Positions 17,640-26,900 of a stretch of DNA of 36,349 nucleotides are shown here, piece after piece. A model generated the notes under the pieces. That model saw only the letters and a list, made by a program, of their open reading frames with translations. It did no database searches and was not told the DNA's origin. The stretch is from JAAYAY01 sp964429355 (GTDB taxonomy: Bacteria > Planctomycetota > Planctomycetia > Pirellulales > Thermoguttaceae): positions 1 to 36,349 of the forward strand of contig CAYSCH010000047.1 in assembly GCA_964429355.1 (NCBI GenBank), in the 5' to 3' direction. The translations under genes were made by a program, and so were the position numbers. Numbering within the stretch: the first letter of the stretch is position 1; every line of letters begins with the position of its first letter.

Positions 17640-19595
17640 ATGCGACGGATCCTTGCACCTTTGGCCCTTCTGTTCCTCTTGACGTCTGCCGGCAGTTCCG
17701 CCGAGCAGGACCCGACAATCCTGAAGGTCGTCGGCCGCGGGGTCGAAGGACGCCCCGCCTATCGCGATGGCGGTGTCGTCCAGTTTGTCAAACTCTCGCT
17801 CGGCGCACAGGTTGTCCATTTCGACGCGACGAAGGGAATCCGTCTGCCGCTGGCCGTCGAATACAACGTGATCGAGCCGGCGCCGATCCAGCTCACATCC
17901 CGCATGGGCACAGAATACTGGCAGCTCTACCACTTCGCCACGGAAGGCATGGCGGCCATGTATGCCGACCAGAAGATCGACCTGGCCAGGCCTGGCAATC
18001 ACACCGCACGAGCGACTCGGGCCTGGTTCAACGAGAAATACGGCCCCCTTCCGGGACCGGGTCTCGTCGGCATCCGCGGGCACGGCTACCTCCTGATCGA
18101 TCGGGCCGACGGCCAGTGGGTCGACGTGGTCGATCCGCCCCCCTTCCTGGACCAGGCCTCCGTGGTGCGGAACCTCAACTTCACCCTGGCCGATCTGGAC
18201 AAGTACGAGCTGGCGGTACCCGAGATCCAGTCCACCTGGCAACCCGGCGGGCCGCTGCGAGTTCAGGTGGCCGTCCGCGACGGGCAGGGAAAGACGTTGC
18301 CGGTCGTAGGTGCGCCCATCGTGGCAACCGCCGGCAGCTGGCAGGCAGAACTGGCCACGGAATGGTCACCGCTGGGCGAACCGACCGGCTGGATGGGGAC
18401 CACGCTCCCTGAGACCGTCCCCCAACGAGTCATGATCGCGGGAGATGTGATCCTGCAGACGCCACGCGAACTCAAGACCAAACGGGTCGCCGCCGACTTC
18501 CCGCGAGGTGCCGGTCTGGTCAGTGCCGACGAGCTCAAACGCGCCGACCAGGGCTACCAGTTGCCCCGCGATAAGGACGGCACGATCCGCGAAACGCGGG
18601 CCATCTGGGTCTCTCCAAACGACATGGAGACGGCCGAAGACATCGACCGGGTGGTCACTCGATGCACCCAGGCGCGGCTCAACGTGATCATTCCGGACAT
18701 CTTCGTTCGTAACAGCTTCTACGCCCGAAGCGACCTTCTCCCCATCACCGACAGAATCGCCAGGGGGGTCGATCCTCTCAAGGACCTGATCACCAAGGCC
18801 CATGCGGCCGGTCTCGAGGTGCACCCCTGGTTCTGCGTGACCTATCGCGACGCCGTGTTTCGCAAGTGGTTCGCCGGCAAGTACGGCCGCAGTATCGACA
18901 TGCCCGACGCCGAGGGCAAGGTCCTTTCGGAAGGCGCCGATGTCCACCGGGCCGAGTATCGCCAGTTCATCGTCGACCTGATGGTTGGCGTCGCCCGTGA
19001 CTACGAGGTCGATGGCATCCATCTGGACTACATCCGCACCATGGGACGATGCTATTGCCCCGATTGCCGCAAGGAGTTTGCCGAAGCTCAGAGAATTGAC
19101 CTTGCCCAAGCCACCGACGACCAGTGGATCCAGTGGCAGCGAGCGGCAATCGGTAACATCGTGGAACGGACTGCAGCGGGCGTCCGCAAGAGTCGTCCTC
19201 AGGCGATCATGTCAGCGGCCGTGTTCTCGAGCCTGGCGGGCGGGGCGAGCCAGGGGCAGGACCCGGCCGAATGGGCCAGACGCGGCTGGATCGACCTGGT
19301 TCTCCCCATGGATTACCAGATGCAGACGCTGCAGGTTCGCTCCAACGAGCGACAGTTCCTGGCCGCCCTGCAGAACGACGACCAACTCGTCACGGGCCTC
19401 TCCCTTTACATGCGTTCTGGCGGCGGAGCCCATTCGCGACCTCCCGAACTCCTCTTCGAGCAGATTGAGCTCGTTCGCCGCATGGGCATCCACGGCTACT
19501 GCCTGTTTGCCTTCACCCACCTGAGCGACGAGCAACTTCAGGTCCTGCGCGAGAAACTCAATACGGAGGAAGCCAAACCGTTCTACTTGAAGTGA
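17640..19595 (+). CDS. Exported GHL10-type (DUF187) glycoside hydrolase-like protein
   Basis: A predicted extracytoplasmic glycosidase of 651 aa. A signal peptide covers residues 1-21. An N-terminal beta-rich domain (~25-310) is not assigned. From about residue 325 (RETRAIWVSPNDMETAEDID) runs a TIM-barrel of the GHL10/YngK group, with LEVHPWFCVTYRDA, DGIHLDYIRTMG (acidic residues at the strand end where the family has its active site) and WIDLVLPMDYQ. A CYCPDC motif just after the active-site strand is common in this group. Family members are linked to cell-wall or polysaccharide cleavage, though few have been tested. GGGGA precedes the ATG. The upstream PA14 protease may be its operon partner. 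The gene faces bioF, whose stop lies 95 bases away. Confidence 0.85.
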   Translation: MRRILAPLALLFLLTSAGSSAEQDPTILKVVGRGVEGRPAYRDGGVVQFVKLSLGAQVVHFDATKGIRLPLAVEYNVIEPAPIQLTSRMGTEYWQLYHFATEGMAAMYADQKIDLARPGNHTARATRAWFNEKYGPLPGPGLVGIRGHGYLLIDRADGQWVDVVDPPPFLDQASVVRNLNFTLADLDKYELAVPEIQSTWQPGGPLRVQVAVRDGQGKTLPVVGAPIVATAGSWQAELATEWSPLGEPTGWMGTTLPETVPQRVMIAGDVILQTPRELKTKRVAADFPRGAGLVSADELKRADQGYQLPRDKDGTIRETRAIWVSPNDMETAEDIDRVVTRCTQARLNVIIPDIFVRNSFYARSDLLPITDRIARGVDPLKDLITKAHAAGLEVHPWFCVTYRDAVFRKWFAGKYGRSIDMPDAEGKVLSEGADVHRAEYRQFIVDLMVGVARDYEVDGIHLDYIRTMGRCYCPDCRKEFAEAQRIDLAQATDDQWIQWQRAAIGNIVERTAAGVRKSRPQAIMSAAVFSSLAGGASQGQDPAEWARRGWIDLVLPMDYQMQTLQVRSNERQFLAALQNDDQLVTGLSLYMRSGGGAHSRPPELLFEQIELVRRMGIHGYCLFAFTHLSDEQLQVLREKLNTEEAKPFYLK

Positions 19596-19690
19596 GAGGC
19601 ATCGAGAAGCAAGCGAGTTTTCCGCGGGCAGTGATGCGCAGCATCATTGTCGGCTTCAAGAGACCGGTCGAGATGAGCGAGCGGAACAAT

Positions 19691-20875
19691 TCACACCCCT
19701 GTATTGGCTTCCCCAAGCGTCTCAGCCAACCGGCCAATCATTTCGCTCGAATGGGCATAGCTGAGGCTGATCCGCAGGCAGGCTTCGCCTTTGGGGACTG
19801 TCGGCGGCCGAATTGCGGGCACGAACAGGCCCTTGTCCCGCAGTGAGAGTGATAGTTTCACCGCGGCCTCCGCCTCGCCAACGATCACCGGAATGATCTG
19901 ACTGGCCGAATGGCCCACGTTCCAGCCCTGCTCAACCAGGAGGCGACGAAGCCCGGCGGCTCGATCGAGGAGCATTTTGCGGCGTTCGGGTTCGTTGACC
20001 ACAATCTCCAGCGCGGCCAGCGATGCGGCGGCCACTGCGGCGGGGGCGGCCGTCGAGAACACATACGGCCGCGCTCGATTCAGCAGCCAGTCGATGAGCC
20101 GGCGCTGGCCCACCACGTAGCCGCCGTGAGATCCGAAGGCCTTGCTGAGCGTGCCCACGCGAACAGGAATGCGTGCCTCAACGTCCTGCGACTCCGCTAC
20201 TCCCCGGCCCGACTCGCCAAAGACGCCCGTCGCATGGGCCTCGTCGATCATCAGTATCGCCTCGTGCCGCGCAGCTACCTCGGCCAGTTGCGCCAGCGGA
20301 GCCAGGTCGCCATCCATGCTGAACAGGCTGTCGGTCACGACAAGCCGGCGCTCGTGACCCGAATCGCGCTGGAGGAGTTGATCGAGTCGCTCCCAGTCGC
20401 GGTGAGGATAGACCTTCACGTCGGCTCGGGAAAGGCGGCAGCCATCGAACAGGCTCGCGTGGTTCTTGCCGTCCGCGAAGACCACACTTCCCGGTCCGAC
20501 CAGCGCGGCGATCGTGCCGGCATTGGCTGCAAAGCCACTGGGAAAGACCAGGGCCGCCTCGGCCTGCTCGAATTCGGCCAACCGCTCTTCGAGTTGCCGG
20601 TGAAGGTCGCTGTGACCTGAGACCAAGGGGCTCGCCCCCGCGCCCCAGCCCTGCTCCGACAGCACCGCATGCACAGCTTGCGTCAGGCGGGGGGCAGCCG
20701 CCAGTCCGAGGTAATCGTTGGTGCTGAAATTGACCAGTTCCCGGCCGTCGAGTCGCACGACCGCGCCCTGGGCACCCACGCGATCAGTCAACCGGCGCCG
20801 CAGCCCCCGGCGTTCGAGTTCGGCCAGCTCGCCATCGATCCAATCGAGCGGATTGTGCGTAGAGCGTGTGTCCAT
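19691..20875 (-). CDS. bioF: 8-amino-7-oxononanoate synthase
   Basis: A PLP enzyme of 394 aa that joins pimeloyl-ACP or pimeloyl-CoA to L-alanine in biotin synthesis, in the cytoplasm. It has the alpha-oxoamine synthase pattern: FSTNDYLGLA, GAGASPLVSG, PSGFAANAG, IDEAHATG (D211 and H214 contact PLP) and GTLSKAFGSHGG, where K245 forms the Schiff base. Length is typical. The frame is open further upstream to 20977, but those 34 residues are Trp/Ser/Cys-rich and not BioF-like, so I chose the ATG at 20875, with AGGA close before it. No other biotin gene is nearby. 2-amino-3-ketobutyrate ligase is a related alternative but fits less well. A sigma70-like promoter lies at 21004-21033. Confidence 0.9.
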   Translation of the reverse strand: MDTRSTHNPLDWIDGELAELERRGLRRRLTDRVGAQGAVVRLDGRELVNFSTNDYLGLAAAPRLTQAVHAVLSEQGWGAGASPLVSGHSDLHRQLEERLAEFEQAEAALVFPSGFAANAGTIAALVGPGSVVFADGKNHASLFDGCRLSRADVKVYPHRDWERLDQLLQRDSGHERRLVVTDSLFSMDGDLAPLAQLAEVAARHEAILMIDEAHATGVFGESGRGVAESQDVEARIPVRVGTLSKAFGSHGGYVVGQRRLIDWLLNRARPYVFSTAAPAAVAAASLAALEIVVNEPERRKMLLDRAAGLRRLLVEQGWNVGHSASQIIPVIVGEAEAAVKLSLSLRDKGLFVPAIRPPTVPKGEACLRISLSYAHSSEMIGRLAETLGEANTGV

Positions 20876-21003
20876 AGATCCTGGTAAAGTTGCGAACCGG
20901 CCGATCGCCCAGCTCCGGGATTGGTTGCATTGGCAAATCGATGTCCAGCTCCAGCGCGGGCAAGTCCACGCGGCCATCCTATTCAGAGAACAATCAATCC
21001 CCG

Positions 21004-21033
21004 ATTCTACCCCCCCTCGTCGCAGACCGTCAA
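21004..21033 (-). promoter_or_regulatory. Sigma70-like promoter of bioF
   Basis: On the minus strand TTGACG (21033-21028) and TAGAAT (21009-21004) each match the sigma70 consensus at 5 of 6 bases, 18 bases apart. Transcription would begin near 20997 and give a leader of about 120 bases before the bioF ATG. The ECF sigma operon starts divergently at 21155. Confidence 0.6.
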
Positions 21034-21154
21034 ATCCTGAGAAGGCGTAAACCTCATTGCAGGAATATGTTACGATTCCATTTGGCGGGAAAAGCGAAAA
21101 TCTCGGCTTTCCAAGAGCAACATAGGCGGCCTGACGGCAACTATCTCTTCAGCC

Positions 21155-21733
21155 ATGAACTCAATCAAGACGGTTGGGCAACAGGAAGCCCTCTTCGCGC
21201 CGGATGTCGATTGGTCGGAAGCGCTGGCGGAAAACGGACGCTGGCTGCGGACGGTGATCTACGCGCGCGTCGGAGAACGACAGGCGGTCGATGAGATCCT
21301 GCAGGAGGTGTCGCTGGCGGCGGTTCGCCAGCATGCACCGCTCGAGGATCACAGCAAGGTGGCTCCATGGCTTTACCGGACGGCGGTGATCCAGGCGCTG
21401 CTTTATCGCCGGAAGGTCGGAAGGCAGCGTAAGTTGAGCGATCGCTATGCCGAGGAGATACGCCCCACGGAGGTCGATGCCCGCCAGATCGATCCGCTGT
21501 TGTGGCTGCTTGCTGACGAACGGCGGCAGCTCGTCCGGCAGACCCTGGCGATGCTGCCCCGGCGTGATCGGGAGATCCTCCTGCTGAAGTACACCGAAGA
21601 CTGGAGCTATCGCCAACTGGCCGACCATCTGGGAATCAGTGAAAGTGCTGTTCAGGCCAGACTGCATCGCGCCCGCAAGCGGATGCGAGACCTGATGGAA
21701 AAGCAGAGTAACGACCAAAAGATCACAGGATGA
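21155..21733 (+). CDS. ECF-type RNA polymerase sigma factor
   Basis: A cytoplasmic sigma factor of 192 aa that would direct RNA polymerase to a specific regulon. Region 2 lies at about residues 22-95 (DEILQEVSLAAVRQH, then VAPWLYRTAVIQALLYRRK, a region 2.3/2.4-like helix). Region 4 lies at about 125-185 (LPRRDREILLLKYTEDWSYR, then LADHLGISESAVQARLHRAR, the helix-turn-helix). It lacks regions 1 and 3, as ECF factors do. No Shine-Dalgarno is visible before the ATG at 21155, and other in-frame starts look worse. The next gene is its probable anti-sigma factor, and the third is an exported PDZ protein. Autoregulation is usual for such operons, but I could not identify the ECF promoter. Confidence 0.9.
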   Translation: MNSIKTVGQQEALFAPDVDWSEALAENGRWLRTVIYARVGERQAVDEILQEVSLAAVRQHAPLEDHSKVAPWLYRTAVIQALLYRRKVGRQRKLSDRYAEEIRPTEVDARQIDPLLWLLADERRQLVRQTLAMLPRRDREILLLKYTEDWSYRQLADHLGISESAVQARLHRARKRMRDLMEKQSNDQKITG

Positions 21734-21802
21734 CGAGTCTGCAGCGAGTGGCGATGCACACAATCAGTCATTTCGTTGTCGGCTCTGAATAGACCCACGA
21801 AC

Positions 21803-22516
21803 ATGATTGCCAACACACAACTCGACTTGCTGGTCGACGGCGAGCTGAGCGACGAAGAGCGGCGTGAAGTTCTTTCACGTCTGGATACGGAGCCCGATGG
21901 ATGGCGGCGTTGTGCGCTGGCCTTTCTCGAGGCGCAAACCTGGCGTGAAGGGATGCGAGCTGCCGCTAGCGATTCGGTGGTCGAGATGGCCGCGGCCTCG
22001 CCGAAACGGCAACCGGCCTGTCGCCGTCTGCCAGGCGTACTGGCCATGGCGGGATGCTTCCTGGTGGCCCTTGGATTGGGGGCTGCAGTCGATGAACTGG
22101 CGGGACGCCGATCGTCTCGTTCCACAGCTCCGGTACCGGGCGTGGCGCAGGTGGCGGACGGATCGGCCGCCAAGGAATCGACGAACCTGGAACCGTCTCC
22201 CGCGGCCTCGGCCACGCGGGCGCCCGAAACGGCGGTCCCTTATCAGTACGTGTCGATTCCTGCTGAGGACCCCGTGAGCGGCAAGGCCGAGTCGATCCGC
22301 ATGCCTGTCGTTCCCCAGGAATACTTGGGCGAAGGCTGGCCTTACCAGATTCCGTCCGTATTGCCCGACCGCGTGGTCAAGACGTTGAAGCAGCAGGGCC
22401 ACGAGGTGGTCCAGCACAGGCGACTGGTCCCGTTTCAGGCCGCCGACGGAAGCCGGGTCGTTTTTCCGGTCGACGAAGTGGAACTGGTTCCGGTGGGAAA
22501 TCGGGGGTATCAGTAA
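21803..22516 (+). CDS. Zinc-less transmembrane anti-sigma factor-like protein
   Basis: A probable membrane-bound inhibitor of the ECF sigma factor encoded just upstream (237 aa). The N-terminal cytoplasmic part (1-~85) carries LDLLVDGELSDEERREVLSR and DGWRRCALAFLEAQ, a pattern often found next to ECF sigma genes in planctomycetes. The HxxxCxxC zinc motif of classical ZAS anti-sigmas is absent. One transmembrane helix follows (LPGVLAMAGCFLVALGLGAA), then a periplasmic part with a conserved-looking tail, VPYQYVSIPA to VFPVDEVELVPVG. The upstream TTG at 21776 would add nine residues, but the ATG at 21803 fits the domain better. The 69-base gap after the sigma gene and the following PDZ gene suggest one operon. 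Confidence 0.8.
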   Translation: MIANTQLDLLVDGELSDEERREVLSRLDTEPDGWRRCALAFLEAQTWREGMRAAASDSVVEMAAASPKRQPACRRLPGVLAMAGCFLVALGLGAAVDELAGRRSSRSTAPVPGVAQVADGSAAKESTNLEPSPAASATRAPETAVPYQYVSIPAEDPVSGKAESIRMPVVPQEYLGEGWPYQIPSVLPDRVVKTLKQQGHEVVQHRRLVPFQAADGSRVVFPVDEVELVPVGNRGYQ

Positions 22517-22610
22517 CCGGAGGAAAGACTGGGAACAATACAGGGGTGGCATAGCGTGAAAGGGAAATGTGGTGGTATCGGTATTGGAGTCAAGGATAAG
22601 GAGTGAACCG

Positions 22611-23870
22611 ATGTTTTGGAGCAAACTGATTCAAGGTGCGAGCATCTGGACCTGCACGGTGCTGATTCTGGGCAGTGCGGCTGCCGCGCAGGGCGTGCCC
22701 GATGGACCATCCTCGGGGGAACGCGGGCTGTATCCCCCTCCGACGTTCTTCGTGCCTCCGGGCGACCCCACTGACGGCGCGATCATTATGCATCCGCCGG
22801 TCCCGCCGGGAGTTATGCCGCAAGTGATCTGGCAGCAGGCCGGCGAGCCCCAGGAGATGATCAAGCCGAGCGATCACTGGGTCGGTCTGCAGTGCAGCAA
22901 GGTGGACCCGGCCCTGCAGGCCCAGTTGGGGCTGGAAGAAGGGAAAGGTGTTCTTGTGCAAGCGGTCGTCGAGAATAGCCCCGGCGCCAAGGCCGGCATC
23001 GAGCAGTACGACGTGCTTGTCCGCGCCGGCCAGCGCGACCTCGCCAAGGTCCAGGATCTGATCGACGAGGTCGACAGGGTCAAAGAAGGAAAGTTGTCGA
23101 TTGAGTTTATCCGAAAGGGGGAGAAAAAGACGGCGGAGATCACCCCGGAAAAACGGCCCCCAATCGAAGCTCCCGGCAATGACGCGGTCAACGAATCCCC
23201 CGAGGAATGGAAGCACTTTTTCGACTATCTGCAGCAGTGGGAGCCGGGCAAGGACGGGCGACCCTCGATGAAGTTCCGCTTCTGGCGTCAGCCGGGTACG
23301 ATTCTTCCCGGCCAGCCGGAACCGGCCGACAAGCTACCGGGGAACGTGAAAATCCTGATCCGAAAAGAAGGCGACAAGCCTGCCGAAATCGAAGTCACTC
23401 GGGGCGACGAGAACTGGTCGGTCAATGAAGACGAACTCGACAAGCTCCCCGCGGACCTCCGCCCGCACATCGAGCGGATGCTCGGTACCCCACACGCCCC
23501 GCAGGGCTGGTGGGGGACCTCGCCCGATGGCTTCAAGCGTCCGGATGCGGCGCAGGACTGGGAAAGCATGATCGAAAAACGCTTCCAGGAGATGAACCGG
23601 CGAATCGACCGATTGCCGAATCCGCTCGAGGGCCGGGAGGGAGTTCTTGAAAAGCGTTTTGAAGACATGAACCGGCGGCTGGACCAGATGCGGGACTCGA
23701 TCGACGAACTCCGCAGCAAACGCCGCGAGAAGCCCAAGGACGAGTTGAAAGACCAACCCCAGGTGGAACCGGAATCGCAAGACCAGCCCAAGGCGGAATC
23801 GAAAGACGATCCAAAGGCCGAAGTGGAGCCTGAAACGTCCCAGCCGAAGTCTGCCGGCAACGAGGTGTAG
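22611..23870 (+). CDS. Exported PDZ-domain protein with coiled-coil tail
   Basis: A periplasmic or membrane-anchored protein of 419 aa without a protease domain. A signal sequence (CTVLILGSAAAA) is followed by a Pro-rich segment. One PDZ domain lies at about residues 80-185 (WVGLQCSKVDPALQAQLGL, then AVVENSPGAKAGIEQYDVLV). A middle domain is unassigned. The last ~90 residues form a charged coiled coil (two EKRFQEMNRRIDRL-like units, then DSIDELRSKRREK) and a repetitive Lys/Asp/Pro/Glu tail. The ATG at 22611 has the strong ribosome site AAGGAG. It is the third gene of the sigma/anti-sigma unit and may sense envelope protein state for the anti-sigma factor, or simply be a regulon member; both are inference. 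A strong terminator follows. Confidence 0.8.
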   Translation: MFWSKLIQGASIWTCTVLILGSAAAAQGVPDGPSSGERGLYPPPTFFVPPGDPTDGAIIMHPPVPPGVMPQVIWQQAGEPQEMIKPSDHWVGLQCSKVDPALQAQLGLEEGKGVLVQAVVENSPGAKAGIEQYDVLVRAGQRDLAKVQDLIDEVDRVKEGKLSIEFIRKGEKKTAEITPEKRPPIEAPGNDAVNESPEEWKHFFDYLQQWEPGKDGRPSMKFRFWRQPGTILPGQPEPADKLPGNVKILIRKEGDKPAEIEVTRGDENWSVNEDELDKLPADLRPHIERMLGTPHAPQGWWGTSPDGFKRPDAAQDWESMIEKRFQEMNRRIDRLPNPLEGREGVLEKRFEDMNRRLDQMRDSIDELRSKRREKPKDELKDQPQVEPESQDQPKAESKDDPKAEVEPETSQPKSAGNEV

Positions 23871-23917
23871 CGTCTGCCCAACAACGGAGGGCACTCTCAA
23901 ATCACGGAACGGCCAGG

Positions 23918-23950
23918 GGGCCGACGTTCCCAAAACGTCGGCCCTTTTCT
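23918..23950 (+). terminator. Intrinsic terminator of the sigma/anti-sigma/PDZ operon
   Basis: GGGCCGACGTT (23918-23928) pairs perfectly with AACGTCGGCCC (23934-23944) around the loop CCCAA and is followed by TTTTCTTTCT. It lies 48 bases after the PDZ-protein stop and just before the convergent carB stop. Confidence 0.9.
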
Positions 23951-23957
23951 TTCTCCC

Positions 23958-26900
23958 TTACGGCTTCTGCGGCGCCCCGTAGTTCGGGAACCGGTCCTGG
24001 ATCGCCTGGACTTCCATTTCTTCTTCGCGCAGGGCTTCCATGGCGATCACGGCCGCGTCGGCGGCCTGGATTGTGGTCAGGCAGGAGACGCCGTGGGCCA
24101 CGGCGGCGGCGCGGATCTGACCTTCGTCGGTTCGAGCGCCTTTGCCGCTGGGAGTGTTCATCACCAGTCTGAGCTCGCCGTTGCGCATATAGTCGAGCAC
24201 ATTGGGATGACCTTCCTGCAGCTTCTTCAGCCGCGTGACCTGGATCCCCGCCTCCTCGAGCTTCATCGCCGTGCCGCGACTGGCCAGAAGCTCATAGCCC
24301 ATTTTTTCCAGCCGCCGGGCCAGGCCGACCACGTGATCCTTGGCAGCGTCGGCCACGCTGATGAAGATCTTTCCTTCGCGAGGCAGAACCGTGCCGGCCG
24401 CCAACTGGCTCTTGGCAAAGGCGATCGAAAACCGCTCGCTGATACCCATCACCTCGCCCGTGGATTTCATCTCCGGTCCGAGCACGATATCGACCCCCGC
24501 AAACTTGACGAACGGGAAAACGGCCTCCTTCACCGAAACGTGGGCCGGAATCGGCTCCCGATAGAGCCCGAGGTCGTGAAGGTTCATGCCGGTCATCACC
24601 TTGGCCGCCAGCTTGGCCAGGGGCACACCAGTGGCCTTCGAGACGAACGGCACCGTTCGGCTGGCACGCGGATTGACCTCGAGCACGTAAACGGTGGGAC
24701 GCCCGTTCTCTTCCTTGACGGCGAACTGAACGTTCATCAGCCCGATCACCTTCAGTTCGCGGGCCATGGCGGCGGTCGCCGCACGGATTTCGTCGCGCAC
24801 CGGGCCCGGCAGACTGTACGGGGGCAGTGCGCAGGCCGAGTCGCCCGAGTGGACGCCGGCCTCCTCGATATGTTCCATGACACCGGCCACGATCACATTC
24901 TCGCCATCGGCAATTGCGTCCACGTCGACCTCGGTGGCGTCTTCCAGGAACTGGTCGATGAGCACCGGCTGCCCCTGGGCGACGACGAAGGCGGCGGTCA
25001 CGAACTTCTCAAACTGGGCCGAATCGTAGCAGATCTCCATCGCCCGCCCGCCGAGTACATAACTCGGCCGGACCAGGGCCGGGAAGCCGACCTTGGCGAC
25101 CTGGGTCCGGGCCTGGCTCATGGTTCGCGCAATGCCGCTGGCCGGCTGCTTGAGGCCGAGCCGGTCGAGAAGGTTCTTAAACTTCTCGCGGTCTTCAGCA
25201 TCTTCAATCGTGTCGACACTGGTGCCGATGATCGGCACACCGGCATTCGACAGCGCCCGGGCCAGGTTCAACGGCGTCTGGCCACCGAACTGAACGATCA
25301 CGCCGTCGGGCTTGATCCGGTCGCAGATGTTGAGCACGTCCTCGGTCGTGAGCGGCTCGAAGAACAGGAGGTCGCTCGTGTCGTAGTCGGTGCTGACCGT
25401 TTCGGGGTTCGAGTTGACCATGATCGATTCGATCCCCAGTTCGCGAAGGGCGAAACTGGCATGGCAACAGCAATAGTCGAACTCGATTCCCTGCCCGATG
25501 CGGTTCGGACCGCCGCCGAGAATCATGACGCGTTTCTGACCCGGCTTCCTGGACGGCACCTCATCTTCCAGATAGACTACGCGCCCTTCGGTGCCGCCGA
25601 GGGCTGCGGTCAGGTCGTCCTGGCCGGTGGGAAGCTTTGCCGTCTCCGTCTCGACCGGGTCTTCGTAGGTGGAGTAATAGTAGGGCGTGTAAGCCTCGAA
25701 TTCAGCGGCGCAGGTGTCGACCGCTTTGAACGTGGCCACAATGCCCCGCCGCTTCCGCTCCCGGCGGATGTCCATTTCCGATTCGTTCCAGATAGTGGCA
25801 AGCTGTCGGTCGGAGAAGCCAAACTGCTTGGCCTTGCGGAGCAGCCGGTCGTCGACGCCGTCAATACCGTCCCTGCTGCGCAGCTCCTCCTCCAGTTCCA
25901 CGATCTCGGCCAGATTGTCGAGGAACCATGGATCGATCCCTGTGCGCTCGAAGATCTCTTCGATCGACATACCGTACTTCAGAGCGTAGCGGAGATACCA
26001 GACCCGTTGTTCGCCCGGGCTGGCGATCTTCCATTGCACCTCGTCGAGCGTTGGTTGCTGGGGCGTACCCCAGAGATCCTTGCCGTCGCAACCGAACCCG
26101 AAACTGCCAACCTCGAGTCCGCGCAAGGCTTTCTGGAACGACTCCTTGAAGGTCCGGCCGATCGCCATCGTCTCGCCGACGCTCTTCATCTGGGTCGTCA
26201 GGTCGGCGTTGGCCTCGGGGAATTTTTCGAAGGCGAATCGCGGTATCTTGGTGACCACGTAGTCGATCGTAGGCTCGAAACAGGCCCTGGTCTCGCGGGT
26301 GATATCGTTGGGCAATTCATGGAGCCGGTAGCCGACGGCCAGCTTGGCCGCAATCTTGGCGATGGGAAAGCCGGTTGCCTTCGAGGCCAGCGCGCTGGAA
26401 CGGCTCACCCGGGGATTCATTTCGATCACGATCATCCGGCCGTTGTCGGGATGGATCGCGAACTGAATATTCGAGCCCCCTGTCTCGACGCCGATCTCGC
26501 GGATCACGGCCAGCGATGCGTCGCGCATGTACTGGTATTCCTTGTCCGTGAGAGTCTGCGCCGGGGCCACGGTGATCGAGTCGCCCGTGTGCACGCCCAT
26601 GGGATCGAAGTTCTCGATCGAGCAGATGATCACGACATTGTCGTCCTTGTCGCGCATCACCTCCATCTCGTACTCTTTCCAACCGACCACCGATTCTTCG
26701 AGAAGAACCTCGTGGACCGGCGACGCGGCCAGCCCTCGGGCCACCTGGTCGTTGAAATCCTGCATGTTGTAGGTAATGCAGGAACCTGTTCCTCCCAGGG
26801 TGAAACTTGGCCGCACGACGCACGGCAGACCAATTTCCTCCACCACCCGCCGCGCCTCTGTCAGGTTCCTGACGGTCTCGCCCCGGCACACGCCCAGGCC

